DNA of 64,000 nucleotides from Altererythrobacter sp. Root672 (GTDB lineage Bacteria; Pseudomonadota; Alphaproteobacteria; Sphingomonadales; Sphingomonadaceae): assembly GCF_001427865.1 (NCBI RefSeq), contig NZ_LMHH01000003.1, forward strand, positions 124,256-188,255, given 5' to 3'. The translations under genes were made by a program, and so were the position numbers. This document shows positions 10,621 through 18,661 of this stretch, piece by piece (position 1 is the first letter of the stretch; every line of letters starts with the position of its first letter). Under the pieces are notes generated by a model. That model saw nothing but the letters and a program-made list of their open reading frames with translations, did not search any database and was not told the origin of the DNA.

Positions 10621-10905
10621 CTACTGCCTCCGCGCGGCATCGTGATAAACTGAGTTCCGGTCGCGCCTGCCGACTGCGATCACGCTAACGACGAGTTCGG
10701 TGTCTCTCACCTCGTAGACCAGACGATAACCGACCGATCGCAGCTTGATCTTGTATCTGTTGGCGGATCCCCGCAGCTTGGCCGACGGCACGTGGGGGTT
10801 TTCCAGCCTCTCCGCCAATTTCTTCTTGAATTGGCTACGTACGGTGGCGCCGAGCCCGTCCCATTCCTTCTTGGCCTCCACCCGAAAGCGGAGGCTATAG
10901 GTCAT
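10621..10905 (-). CDS. RelE/ParE-superfamily toxin
   Basis: The 94-residue, strongly basic protein contains KKEWDGLGATVRSQFKKKL, a lysine-rich helix, then SANRYKIKLRSVGYRLVYEV, the core strands of RelE-like toxins. The C-terminal VIAVGRRDRNSVY is the usual last strand. RelE toxins cleave ribosome-associated mRNA; the basic residues and arginines needed are present. The start overlaps the antitoxin gene by 11 bp, the normal type II arrangement of antitoxin first and toxin second. Confidence 0.9.
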   Translation of the reverse strand: MTYSLRFRVEAKKEWDGLGATVRSQFKKKLAERLENPHVPSAKLRGSANRYKIKLRSVGYRLVYEVRDTELVVSVIAVGRRDRNSVYHDAARRQ

Positions 10906-11143
10906 CCAGCGACACCACGATCTCAGGACTCCCCGCCCGCGCGTTGGCGATAGCGTTGAGTTCGGCGTCCTCGATCAGGTTCAGCATCGCCTCGAACTCT
11001 TCCGCCGGCACACAATAGAACGCGGGCTCATTGCGATTGAGGATCGCAACGGCGCCGCCATTTCCAGCCGCCATGGTGCCCATAGGGTTGCGTTTGAGTT
11101 CGGTGACACTCGCTGTCACGCCGGCGAAGATGGAATGAGGCAT
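10895..11143 (-). CDS. Phd/YefM-family antitoxin
   Basis: The 82-residue protein contains SVTELKRNPMGTMAAGNGGAVAILNRNEPAFYCVP, the Phd/YefM fold seen in antitoxins, followed by a helix ending EFEAMLNLIEDAELN that would wrap the toxin. It precedes the RelE-like toxin with an overlap. The N-terminal half normally binds operator DNA as a dimer; an imperfect palindrome flanks the -10 upstream (11162-11192). The start at 11143 has GGAG close by. Confidence 0.88.
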   Translation of the reverse strand: MPHSIFAGVTASVTELKRNPMGTMAAGNGGAVAILNRNEPAFYCVPAEEFEAMLNLIEDAELNAIANARAGSPEIVVSLDDL

Positions 11144-11161
11144 TTCGCCCTCCGAAGGATG

Positions 11162-11203
11162 CTTTAGAGGGCTTTAAATAGCACTACTAAAGGCACCCTT
11201 CAA
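11162..11203 (-). promoter_or_regulatory. Promoter and candidate operator of the toxin-antitoxin operon
   Basis: On the minus strand, TTGAAG (11203-11198) and TATTTA (11180-11175) are separated by 17 bp, a good sigma-70 promoter. CTTTAG at 11162-11167 and its complement CTAAAG at 11187-11192 bracket the -10 element as an inverted repeat. This placement suits autorepression by the antitoxin. The inverted repeat is only 6 bp long, so it remains a candidate. Confidence 0.6.
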
Positions 11204-11210
11204 GGTGCCG
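11193..11210 (-). terminator. Short terminator-like hairpin overlapping the toxin-antitoxin -35
   Basis: GGCACC-TTGAAG-GGTGCC followed by TTT on the minus strand forms a 6-bp stem just past the stop of the Xaa-Pro aminopeptidase gene (11218). The loop is exactly the -35 hexamer of the toxin-antitoxin promoter. The stem is short and the U-run is only three bases, so termination may be partial. Confidence 0.45.
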
Positions 11211-11217
11211 CCCCACC

Positions 11218-13023
11218 TTACAAGGGGCTGCACGCCTCCTCCAGCCAGGCCAAGGCGTCGCCTTCAAGCTGCGGCGCGAGGACTTCACGCACTCGCGCAT
11301 GGTACGTGTTCCACCACGCCAGCTCGGCCGGCGACAGCAGCGAACGGTCGACCAGCGCCTTGTCGATCGGCGCCAGCGTTAGCGTTTCGAACCCGAGCCA
11401 ATCGCCTTCGCTCCCGGCGATCTTGCGCGGTTCGACAAGCACGAGGTTCTCGATGCGGATGCCGTACTCGCCGGTCTTGTAGTAGCCGGGCTCGTTCGAG
11501 AGGATCATGCCCGCGAGCAGTTCCTGGTCGGTCCCGGCCTGCCCTCCGCGGGCCTTGGCGATGCGCTGCGGGCCTTCGTGAACCGCGAGGAAGCTGCCCA
11601 CGCCGTGGCCGGTGCCGTGGGCGTAATCGAGCCCGGCGTCCCACAGGAACTGGCGAGCGAGGGTGTCGAGCTGCGAACCGGCGGTCCCAACCGGGAAGGT
11701 CTGCGTGGCGAGGCGGATGTGGCCCTTGAGCACGCGGGTGTTGCGGTCGCGGACTTCCGCCGGAGCCTCGCCCGGGCCGATCCATACGGTGCGGGTGATG
11801 TCGGTCGTGCCGTCGGGGTACTGTCCGCCGGAATCGACCAGGTAGACGCTGCCGGGCTCGAGCTTGCGGTTCGTTTCCTCGCTTACGCGATAGTGCACCA
11901 CCGCACCGTTGGGGCCGGCGCCGGAGATGGTGTCGAACGACAGGTCGCGCAGGTCGCCGGTGTCCTTGCGGAACGCCTGCAGGCGATCGGCGGCGGAAAG
12001 TTCGTCGACCGTACCCTTGGGCCCTTCGACCGAGAGCCAGTGAAGGAACCGTGCGACCGCTGCACCGTCGCGCGCCTGGGCCGCGCGGTGTCCCGATTGC
12101 TCGGCCTGGTTCTTGATCGCTTTGGGCAGGACTACGGGATCGGTCAGCGGAACGGCCATCGCCCCGGCGCTGTCGAGCGCGGCGAAGATCGCCGCCACCG
12201 CGCGGTCAGGATCGGCCGCGACACGCTTGCCAGAGAGTTCGCCGAGCGCCGCGGTGAAATCGCCGCGCGGCCTTACCCTCACCGCGTTCCCGAGCTTGGC
12301 GGAGACTTCCGCGGGGACCTTGCCCGGCTCGATGAACCAGTCCGCCGTGCCATCGGCATGAGCAATGACGTAGGATAACGCGACGGGGGTGCGCTCAACG
12401 TCGGCGCCGCGGATGTTCAGCAGCCAGGCGACCGAATCGAGCGACGAGATCACCGCCGCGTCGAGCTTCTTGGCCTTGAGCCATTCGGCCACTTCGGAGC
12501 GCTTGTCCGCGCTCGAACGTCCCGCCAGCGCTTCGTCCTGGATGAAGGCCTCAGCGGCGGAGGGCGTGGGCTGGTCCTGCCATACGGCGTCGATCGGATT
12601 GGCCTCGACAGCGACCAACTCCGCTCCAACATTCTCCAGCGCCGCCGCTGCCGCCTTCGCCCAGCCGCGCGTGTGCAGCCACGGGTCGAAGCCGATCTTT
12701 GCACCCTTGCCGGCGTTGGCCGCGAGCCACTCCGCAAGGCTGTCCTGAGGGACCGACTTGTATTCGTAGAGCCGCCCATCGACCTGGTCGCGCACCTGCA
12801 GGGTGTAGCGCCCATCGACGAACATCGCCGCCTTGTTCTTGAGCACCGCCGCAGTGCCCGCAGAGCCGCCGAATCCGGTCAGCCACGCGAGCCGCTGGGC
12901 GTAGGAACCGACATATTCGCTGAGGTGCTCGTCCGAGATCGGAATCACGAACCCGTCGATTCCCTGCTTTTCGAGTTGCTTCCTCAGCGCGTCGAGACGG
13001 GCTTCGTGGGTTTGCATCAGCAT
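11218..13023 (-). CDS. M24-family Xaa-Pro aminopeptidase
   Basis: The start at 13023 (MLMQTHEARLDALRKQL) has AAAGGA about 9 bases upstream and gives 601 residues, the size of the long three-domain aminopeptidase P family. Two creatinase-like N-terminal domains precede a pita-bread catalytic domain. Metal ligands are visible in VDSGGQYPDGTTDITRT (two aspartates), HGTGHGVGSFLAVHEGPQ (His) and ILSNEPGYY / GIRIENLVLV (two glutamates). It removes an N-terminal residue next to proline in the cytoplasm. It is divergent from oligopeptidase B with only a short gap, so the two peptide-degrading enzymes may share a control region. Confidence 0.94.
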   Translation of the reverse strand: MLMQTHEARLDALRKQLEKQGIDGFVIPISDEHLSEYVGSYAQRLAWLTGFGGSAGTAAVLKNKAAMFVDGRYTLQVRDQVDGRLYEYKSVPQDSLAEWLAANAGKGAKIGFDPWLHTRGWAKAAAAALENVGAELVAVEANPIDAVWQDQPTPSAAEAFIQDEALAGRSSADKRSEVAEWLKAKKLDAAVISSLDSVAWLLNIRGADVERTPVALSYVIAHADGTADWFIEPGKVPAEVSAKLGNAVRVRPRGDFTAALGELSGKRVAADPDRAVAAIFAALDSAGAMAVPLTDPVVLPKAIKNQAEQSGHRAAQARDGAAVARFLHWLSVEGPKGTVDELSAADRLQAFRKDTGDLRDLSFDTISGAGPNGAVVHYRVSEETNRKLEPGSVYLVDSGGQYPDGTTDITRTVWIGPGEAPAEVRDRNTRVLKGHIRLATQTFPVGTAGSQLDTLARQFLWDAGLDYAHGTGHGVGSFLAVHEGPQRIAKARGGQAGTDQELLAGMILSNEPGYYKTGEYGIRIENLVLVEPRKIAGSEGDWLGFETLTLAPIDKALVDRSLLSPAELAWWNTYHARVREVLAPQLEGDALAWLEEACSPL

Positions 13024-13044
13024 TGTTGCGGTCCTTTCGAGTCC

Positions 13045-13050
13045 TACATA
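13045..13050. promoter_or_regulatory. Overlapping divergent -10 elements
   Basis: The plus strand reads TACATA and the minus strand reads TATGTA at the same six bases. They are placed to start transcription about 7 bases beyond on either side, near 13057 for ptrB (ATG at 13061) and near 13038 for the aminopeptidase gene (ATG at 13023 with a ribosome-binding site). -35 elements are not obvious. Confidence 0.4.
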
Positions 13051-13060
13051 GATGCACGCC

Positions 13061-15136
13061 ATGAATGATGCCACTCCGGCGCGGCCTCCTGTCGCGGTTC
13101 GCAAGCCTTCCAGCGTGACTCACCACGGGATCACGGTTTCCGACGATTACGCCTGGCTGCGCGATCCCGGCTATCCCGAAGTGAACGACAAGGAAGTGCT
13201 CGAACACCTCGCGGCGGAGAACGCCTGGTTCGAAGCGCGCATGGCCTCGCACCAGGGCACGATCGACGCGTTGTTCAAGGAAATGCGCGGGCGGATCAAG
13301 GAAGCCGACAAGTCGGTGCCGCAGAAGGACGGCGATTTCCTCTACTGGATCGAGTTCGAAGAAGGCGCCGAGTACAAGAAGTGGTGGCGCCGCCCGGTGG
13401 GCGCTGCAGATGACGGCAGCGCCGACGAGCTGATCCTCGACGAAACGGCGCTGGCGGAGGGCAAGGAGTACTTCCGCCTCGGTGCGATCTCGACCACCAA
13501 GGACGGGCGCCTGCTGGCTTATTCGGTGGACGACAACGGCTCGGAGCGCTTCACCGCGCGGATCAAGGATATCGCCAGCGGAGTGCATCTGCCCGACGAG
13601 ATCCCCGGCACGCTGTCCGCGCTGATCTGGGTCGCGAACGACAAGGGGCTGATCTACTCGCTCGCCAACGAGCAGTGGCGGACCGACAACGCCCGGCTGC
13701 ACTGGCTGGGCCAACCGGTTGCCGAGGACATCGAGCTTTACCACGAGGACGACGAGGGCTTCCGCGTCTCGGCCTCGCTTTCGGCCAACGAGCAGTGGAT
13801 CATCATCTCTGCCGGCGATCACGAGACGAGCGAGGTCCGACTGGTCCCCGCGGCCGATCCCCTGGCCGAACAGATCCTGGTGCGTCCGCGCGAGAAGGGC
13901 CTCGAATACGACGTCGACGAGCGCGAAGGCACGTTGTTCATCCACGCCAACGACACGCACGAGAACTTCCGCATTGCCACTGCCGCGATCGAGCGGCCGG
14001 GCGAGTGGACGACACTGATCGAGGGGTCGGACGAATTCTACCTGACCGGGTTCGAGCTGTTCCGCGATTTCTACATCGTCGAAGGTCGGCTGGGCGGTCT
14101 CGATCGGCTGGAGATCCGTTACTACGACGACCTGGCCCGCATCGAACCGATCGAGTTTCCCGAGGCGAGCTACACTGCTGGGACCGGCAACAATCCCGAG
14201 TACGAACAGACGGTGATCCGGGTCTCCTACGAGAGCATGATCAGCCCCTCGAGCACGTACGATTTCCACGTCGCCGAGCGGCGGCTGGAACTGCTCAAGG
14301 TGCAGGAAATCCCCTCGGGCTACGACCGCTCGCTCTACACCACCGCGCGGCTCGAGATCGCCGCGCGCGACGGGACGGCGATCCCGGTCAGCGTGATGTA
14401 CCGCAAAGACCGCGTCGGGGCAGGGCCGCTGCATCTCTACGGCTACGGTGCCTATGGCATCGCCATCCCGCCAGGCTTCTCGACCACTCGGCTGAGCCTG
14501 GTCGACCGCGGCTTTGCCTATGCCATCGCCCACATCCGCGGCGGGGACGACCTCGGCCGGCGCTGGTACAAGGCGGGCAAGCTCGAAAGCCGGGTCAACA
14601 CCTTCACTGACTTCGTCGACGTGGCGAAAGGCTTGGTCGAGCTTGGCCTGACTAAGGTTGGAAAGATCAGCATCTCGGGTGGATCGGCCGGCGGCGAGCT
14701 CATGGGCGCGGTGATCAATTCAGACCCCGCGTTGTGGGGCGCCGTCGTCGCGCATGTGCCGTTCGTCGACGTCCTCGCGACCATGCTCGACGCCTCGCTG
14801 CCGCTGACCCCTGGCGAATGGCCGGAATGGGGGAACCCGATCGAGGACCGCGCGGCGTTCGAGCTGATCCAGTCCTACTCGCCCTACGACAACGTGAAGG
14901 CGCAGGCCTATCCGCCGCTGCTGGTCACGGCCGGGCTCAACGATCCGCGCGTGACTTACTGGGAACCCGCCAAGTGGGTCGCCCGCCTGCGCGAGTTGAA
15001 GACCGACGGAAACGAGCTGCTGCTCAAGACCAACATGGGCGCCGGCCACGGCGGCAAGTCCGGGCGGTTCGAGAGCCTGAAGGAAACCGCCGAGGAGTTC
15101 GCCTTCATCCTGTGGCAGATGGGGATCAAGGCTTGA
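13061..15136 (+). CDS. ptrB: Oligopeptidase B (S9 prolyl oligopeptidase family)
   Basis: From the ATG at 13061 (MNDATPARPP) the protein has 691 residues; an ATG nine bases upstream is also in frame, but the -10 lies almost on it. An N-terminal beta-propeller begins after HHGITVSDDYAWLRDPGYPE. The alpha/beta-hydrolase domain carries the nucleophile S542 in SGGSAGGEL, the aspartate in AGLNDPRVTYWEP and the histidine in GAGHGGKSGRF. Acidic residues near the active site support cleavage after Arg/Lys in short peptides. No signal peptide, so cytoplasmic. Overlaps the thioesterase gene by four bases. Confidence 0.93.
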   Translation: MNDATPARPPVAVRKPSSVTHHGITVSDDYAWLRDPGYPEVNDKEVLEHLAAENAWFEARMASHQGTIDALFKEMRGRIKEADKSVPQKDGDFLYWIEFEEGAEYKKWWRRPVGAADDGSADELILDETALAEGKEYFRLGAISTTKDGRLLAYSVDDNGSERFTARIKDIASGVHLPDEIPGTLSALIWVANDKGLIYSLANEQWRTDNARLHWLGQPVAEDIELYHEDDEGFRVSASLSANEQWIIISAGDHETSEVRLVPAADPLAEQILVRPREKGLEYDVDEREGTLFIHANDTHENFRIATAAIERPGEWTTLIEGSDEFYLTGFELFRDFYIVEGRLGGLDRLEIRYYDDLARIEPIEFPEASYTAGTGNNPEYEQTVIRVSYESMISPSSTYDFHVAERRLELLKVQEIPSGYDRSLYTTARLEIAARDGTAIPVSVMYRKDRVGAGPLHLYGYGAYGIAIPPGFSTTRLSLVDRGFAYAIAHIRGGDDLGRRWYKAGKLESRVNTFTDFVDVAKGLVELGLTKVGKISISGGSAGGELMGAVINSDPALWGAVVAHVPFVDVLATMLDASLPLTPGEWPEWGNPIEDRAAFELIQSYSPYDNVKAQAYPPLLVTAGLNDPRVTYWEPAKWVARLRELKTDGNELLLKTNMGAGHGGKSGRFESLKETAEEFAFILWQMGIKA

Positions 15137-15537
15137 GCAATCGCTTCGCCATGACCTTCACCGCGCTCGCCGAACACATCGACGAGAACGGGCACGTCAA
15201 CAACACCGTCTGGGTGCGTTGGATGGAGGACTTGGCGACGGCCCACTGGATGCGCGACGCCGATCCTGCGCATGCCGCTGCCTATGCCTGGGTCGTGACG
15301 CGGCATGAGATCGACTACCGCGGCAACATCGAACTTGGCGAGAGCGTCGAGGGTGTGACGGAGATCCTCGATCAACCGACCGGTGCGCGGTTCGACCGCC
15401 ACTTCACTTTCACCGACGCGAAGGGCAAGGCGCTGGTCCGGGCCAAGACCACTTGGGCCATGATCGACCGAGAGACCGGGCGGTTGCAGCGGGTCCCGAC
15501 TGAAGTTTCGGCGCCGTTCCTCGGGCCCGAGCCTTAG
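15133..15537 (+). CDS. Hotdog-fold acyl-CoA thioesterase (4HBT family)
   Basis: The chosen start is a TTG at 15133 that overlaps the ptrB stop (TTGA) and has GGGGA about 9 bases upstream; the ATG at 15151 would give 128 instead of 134 residues. HIDENGHVNNTVWVRWMED is the signature of 4-hydroxybenzoyl-CoA-type thioesterases, with a catalytic aspartate and HVNN. HEIDYRGNIELGE and RAKTTWAMID match the following strands. It probably hydrolyses an aryl- or acyl-CoA ester; the substrate is unknown. Coupling to ptrB looks positional rather than functional. Confidence 0.85.
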   Translation: MSNRFAMTFTALAEHIDENGHVNNTVWVRWMEDLATAHWMRDADPAHAAAYAWVVTRHEIDYRGNIELGESVEGVTEILDQPTGARFDRHFTFTDAKGKALVRAKTTWAMIDRETGRLQRVPTEVSAPFLGPEP

Positions 15538-15597
15538 TCGGCATCATCGGCTCGCTACAACGTCAGACCCCAACCTACGAAAGCAAGCTCAACCTGT

Positions 15598-15816
15598 TCA
15601 GGGGCTGGTAGGCGAATCGTCACCATCGTCGAGGATGAGAATAAGCAAGATGACGGCAACGACGGCGCCGCCGACGATCCAGATTGTGGAATCTCCCCCA
15701 ACTGCTTCGCTATCAGCGCTAACTGGCGAGGCTAAGCGAGCCGGCGCAGCTTGGGCTGTTGTGCCAACCAGCAGCGACAGAGCCAGGGTGGAGGTAATGA
15801 GAGCTCGACGGATCAT
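15598..15816 (-). CDS. Small exported or membrane protein of unknown function
   Basis: The ATG at 15816 has AGGAA seven bases upstream; a GTG six bases earlier is too close to that site. The 72-residue product has a signal peptide ending near TAQAAP, a short Ser/Ala linker, and a C-terminal membrane helix (IWIVGGAVVAVILLILIL) followed by an acidic tail (DDGDDSPTSP). The layout suggests a single-pass protein exposed to the periplasm. No family recognised. Confidence 0.65.
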   Translation of the reverse strand: MIRRALITSTLALSLLVGTTAQAAPARLASPVSADSEAVGGDSTIWIVGGAVVAVILLILILDDGDDSPTSP

Positions 15817-15913
15817 GGCCACGTTCCTAACTAAAAAAGTTGGGCATTTGGCAGGCCGCTGTCCCAGTGGAGCAAGACGGCGACAGGCTTGCTGCCCGTG
15901 ATTCGTCTGCAGG

Positions 15914-16075
15914 TTAGCTAGTTCGTTGACAATTAGGGCAAACCCGAAATCGGCCGGAGAGATTCCCCATTCGCTCTAGTTTGCCATCCTGCCCACGATC
16001 GTTGGCAGCGACGGTGGCGAAGGCAAAGTAGAAGGTCAGGAAACCCAGGATCGCTCGCCCAAAGGCCCCAGCGGA
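15914..16075 (-). other. In-frame 53-codon extension downstream of the secreted hypothetical gene
   Basis: After the TAG at 16076-16078 the same frame stays open for 53 codons to a TAA. It would encode a membrane-helix-like stretch (ILGFLTFYFAFATVAA), then a tail with RVCPNCQ. There is no ATG, GTG or TTG near its beginning. It may be a decayed small membrane protein, a readthrough extension, or chance. Not called as a gene. Confidence 0.25.
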
Positions 16076-17020
16076 CTAGGGCTCCGACAACTCCTCGCGC
16101 GCGCGGCGCTCTCGCCCGCGCACGCCTTGAAGCCGGCCGACCCCAGGCACCGGCATATCGGGTCGCCAGAAGTAGACGCTGCGCAAGTAGCCTATGTCGA
16201 ACGGCGTCAGTTCGGCCGGCCCATCGCCCACATCTTCCTCGAACAATGCCAGGATCGTCGCCATCGGCTGGTCACCGTTTGTCGGGCGGGTATGGCTGAG
16301 CCCGCGCATGGTCGCATAGTCGGCCAGCTGGGTTGCGGTCATTCCCACCACCGCCTCCCGGTCGAACACAACCAGGGCGAAGTTGATGTCGTTGCGCGTG
16401 GGCAGGAGCAGGTCGGTGCTCCCTCGTACGCTCGGTCGTTGCGGCTTGCCGCGCCAGTAGGACAGCGGCGCGCCATTGCGCCATTTGGTCTCGACCACGT
16501 TCCATACCCGCACCGGCGCTTCTGCGGCGAGCAGCTCGGTCTGTTCGGATTTCTCGACCAGATTGAACATCCGCGGGTGATTTTCGGCGAGATCGCTGAG
16601 GAGCTCCTGTCCGTTGTCGACGAAGGTGACGAGAATGTTGGTCGAGCACCGTGCCCGGCCCAGCCGCAAGTTCAGCCGGGCCGCGTTGGCGCGGATGCGT
16701 TCGATGATCTCGTCGGCCAACTCGGGCTTGAGGCCCTGCACGGCTGGGCAGATCGGTGTGGTGATCCGCGCCAGGGCTTCCTCGTAGAGACGGCCGGTGT
16801 CGACGCGGCTCACGTCGAGCGCCTGTTGGTACACCTCGTCGCGTGTCGGAGGGGCCACCTTGCCGGTAACGATGATGCTGTTCTCGCTCTCGGCAGGATC
16901 GGGGGCCGGTTCGCTCGACGGAGCGGCCGGCGTGTCTTCCGGGGCGGGCTCGGTGGCGTGCGCGGATGTCGCGATCAGGATCGCGAGTGTTAGCGTGGCA
17001 GCGCGCCAGACAGAGAGCAT
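16076..17020 (-). CDS. Secreted hypothetical protein
   Basis: The 314-residue protein has a signal peptide (cleavage near SAHATEP) and a Pro/Ala/Glu-rich linker. IIVTGKV follows, a motif often seen just after the signal peptide of sphingomonad outer-membrane or secreted proteins. The body contains paired cysteines (PICPAV and RARCSTN) that could form a disulfide, and ends in a basic tail. No enzymatic motif was recognised. It stands alone, with alanine dehydrogenase upstream on the same strand. Confidence 0.75.
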   Translation of the reverse strand: MLSVWRAATLTLAILIATSAHATEPAPEDTPAAPSSEPAPDPAESENSIIVTGKVAPPTRDEVYQQALDVSRVDTGRLYEEALARITTPICPAVQGLKPELADEIIERIRANAARLNLRLGRARCSTNILVTFVDNGQELLSDLAENHPRMFNLVEKSEQTELLAAEAPVRVWNVVETKWRNGAPLSYWRGKPQRPSVRGSTDLLLPTRNDINFALVVFDREAVVGMTATQLADYATMRGLSHTRPTNGDQPMATILALFEEDVGDGPAELTPFDIGYLRSVYFWRPDMPVPGVGRLQGVRGRERRAREELSEP

Positions 17021-17093
17021 TCCTGGCCCCTCTCAGGTGGGGCCGGCAGGCTGACCTAGATTTCCCGTGCGATCAACCAGGAATGATGAAGGC

Positions 17094-18209
17094 CTAGGCC
17101 AGCGCCTGCTCTACCGGGAGCAATTCATAACCCAGCTCTTCCGCCACCGCCGGATAGGTCACTCGTCCGGCATGGACGTTGAGCCCCTCCGCGAGATGGG
17201 GGTCGCGGCGCATCGCTTCTTTCCAACCGAGGTCGGCGATCTTCAGCGCCCGCGGCAGAGTGACGTTGTTCAGCGCATAAGTGCTGGTGCGGGCAACCGC
17301 GCCGGGCATGTTGGCGACGCAATAATGGACGATGCCGTCGACCACGAAAGTCGGATTGTCGTGCGTCGTAGGATGGCTGGTCTCGAAACAGCCGCCTTGG
17401 TCGATCGCCACGTCGACCAGCACCGCGCCGACCTTCATGCACTGGAGCATGTCGCGGGTGACCAGCTTCGGGGCGGCAGCTCCCGGCACCAGCACCGCGC
17501 CGATGACCAGGTCTGCGCTGCAGATGGCGTCGGCGATGTTGGCCTGGTTGGAAAAGCGCGTCTTGGCGCGGCTTTCGAAGTGGATACCGAGCTTTTCCAA
17601 GGTGTCGGGATTGTTGTCGAGCACCGTGACATCTGCCCCGAGGCCGACGGCCATTTGCGCGGCATTGAAGCCGACCACGCCGCCGCCAATCACGATCACC
17701 ACGCCAGGCATGACGCCGGGGACCCCGCCCAGCAGTACGCCCCGGCCGCCGTTTTCCTTCTCGAGCGCAGTGGCGCCGGCCTGAATGCTCATGCGCCCTG
17801 CGACCTGGCTCATCGGCTTGAGCAGCGGCAGGGTGCCGCCGGGGCCGGTCACGGTCTCGTAGGCAATCGCCGTCACCCCGGACTTGACGAGATCGGCGGT
17901 CTGCTCGGGATCGGGCGCAAGGTGGAGGTAGGTGTAGAGGATCTGGCCTTCGCGCAATTGGGTGCGCTCTTCGGGTTGGGGTTCCTTGACCTTCACGACC
18001 ATTTCGCAATCGGCGAAGATCGGCGCGGGCCTCTCGAGTACTTTGGCGCCGGCATCACGATACTGGCCATCGTCGGCCCCGATGCCGAGCCCCGCCCCGC
18101 TCTCGACCCAGACCTCATGCCCGTGGCGGACAAGCTCCTTGGCGCTTTCCGGCGTGAGGCCCACGCGGTACTCGCGGTTCTTGATCTCTCGCGGGCAGCC
18201 GATCAGCAT
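17094..18209 (-). CDS. ald: Alanine dehydrogenase
   Basis: The start at 18209 ([20 protein letters not shown]) has AAGGAG seven bases upstream and gives 371 residues, the family's normal length. KEPQPEE, YLHLAPD and the NAD-binding [20 protein letters not shown] are diagnostic, and [18 protein letters not shown] matches the active-site segment. It interconverts L-alanine with pyruvate and ammonium using NAD. No Lrp-type regulator lies beside it. A small gene runs divergently upstream. Confidence 0.96.
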   Translation of the reverse strand: MLIGCPREIKNREYRVGLTPESAKELVRHGHEVWVESGAGLGIGADDGQYRDAGAKVLERPAPIFADCEMVVKVKEPQPEERTQLREGQILYTYLHLAPDPEQTADLVKSGVTAIAYETVTGPGGTLPLLKPMSQVAGRMSIQAGATALEKENGGRGVLLGGVPGVMPGVVIVIGGGVVGFNAAQMAVGLGADVTVLDNNPDTLEKLGIHFESRAKTRFSNQANIADAICSADLVIGAVLVPGAAAPKLVTRDMLQCMKVGAVLVDVAIDQGGCFETSHPTTHDNPTFVVDGIVHYCVANMPGAVARTSTYALNNVTLPRALKIADLGWKEAMRRDPHLAEGLNVHAGRVTYPAVAEELGYELLPVEQALA

Positions 18210-18280
18210 GAGCATTCTCCTTGAGGGCTTTCGTAAGTGAGCCGCTGTCGGGGCGCAATCAAGGGCTTGGAGATGAACGG

Positions 18281-18583
18281 GTGAACGGGAAGGGACTTGC
18301 ACGGACGGGATGCGCCTTGCTCATTGGCGTGGCCATCGCCTTTCCGCTGGGCTTCATGCTCGGCGGACGGAACACTTCCTCCGAAGTATTGCCCCGCCAA
18401 TCGTCGCAAACGGCGACGAGGCGCGAGATCTTTTCGCCCAAAATTCTCAGCGATCCGTATTTTCTCGAACAACAACGCCGGAACGTAGAGGCACTGGAAG
18501 ACGTTTGCAGGCGGACGGGACAGTCCTGTCGCGAAGCGAGGGAAGCGCGGCATTGGCTTGAGAAATTACCCATTAAGGAATAG
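18281..18583 (+). CDS. Small membrane-anchored hypothetical protein
   Basis: Starting from GTG at 18281, with GGAG upstream, the product is 100 residues. It has an N-terminal membrane helix (TGCALLIGVAIAFPLGFML) and a polar remainder with two cysteines (EDVCRRTGQSCREA). Ribosome binding is modest and no family was recognised. Codon use looks less GC-biased than its neighbours. Confidence 0.55.
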   Translation: MNGKGLARTGCALLIGVAIAFPLGFMLGGRNTSSEVLPRQSSQTATRREIFSPKILSDPYFLEQQRRNVEALEDVCRRTGQSCREAREARHWLEKLPIKE

Positions 18584-18661
18584 CCTGCGACATGCCTGGC
18601 TCGCGCGTCGCATGACGCAGTCACTTGATTTTTGGCTTTGCGAGTGCTTTGTGGGTGCAAT

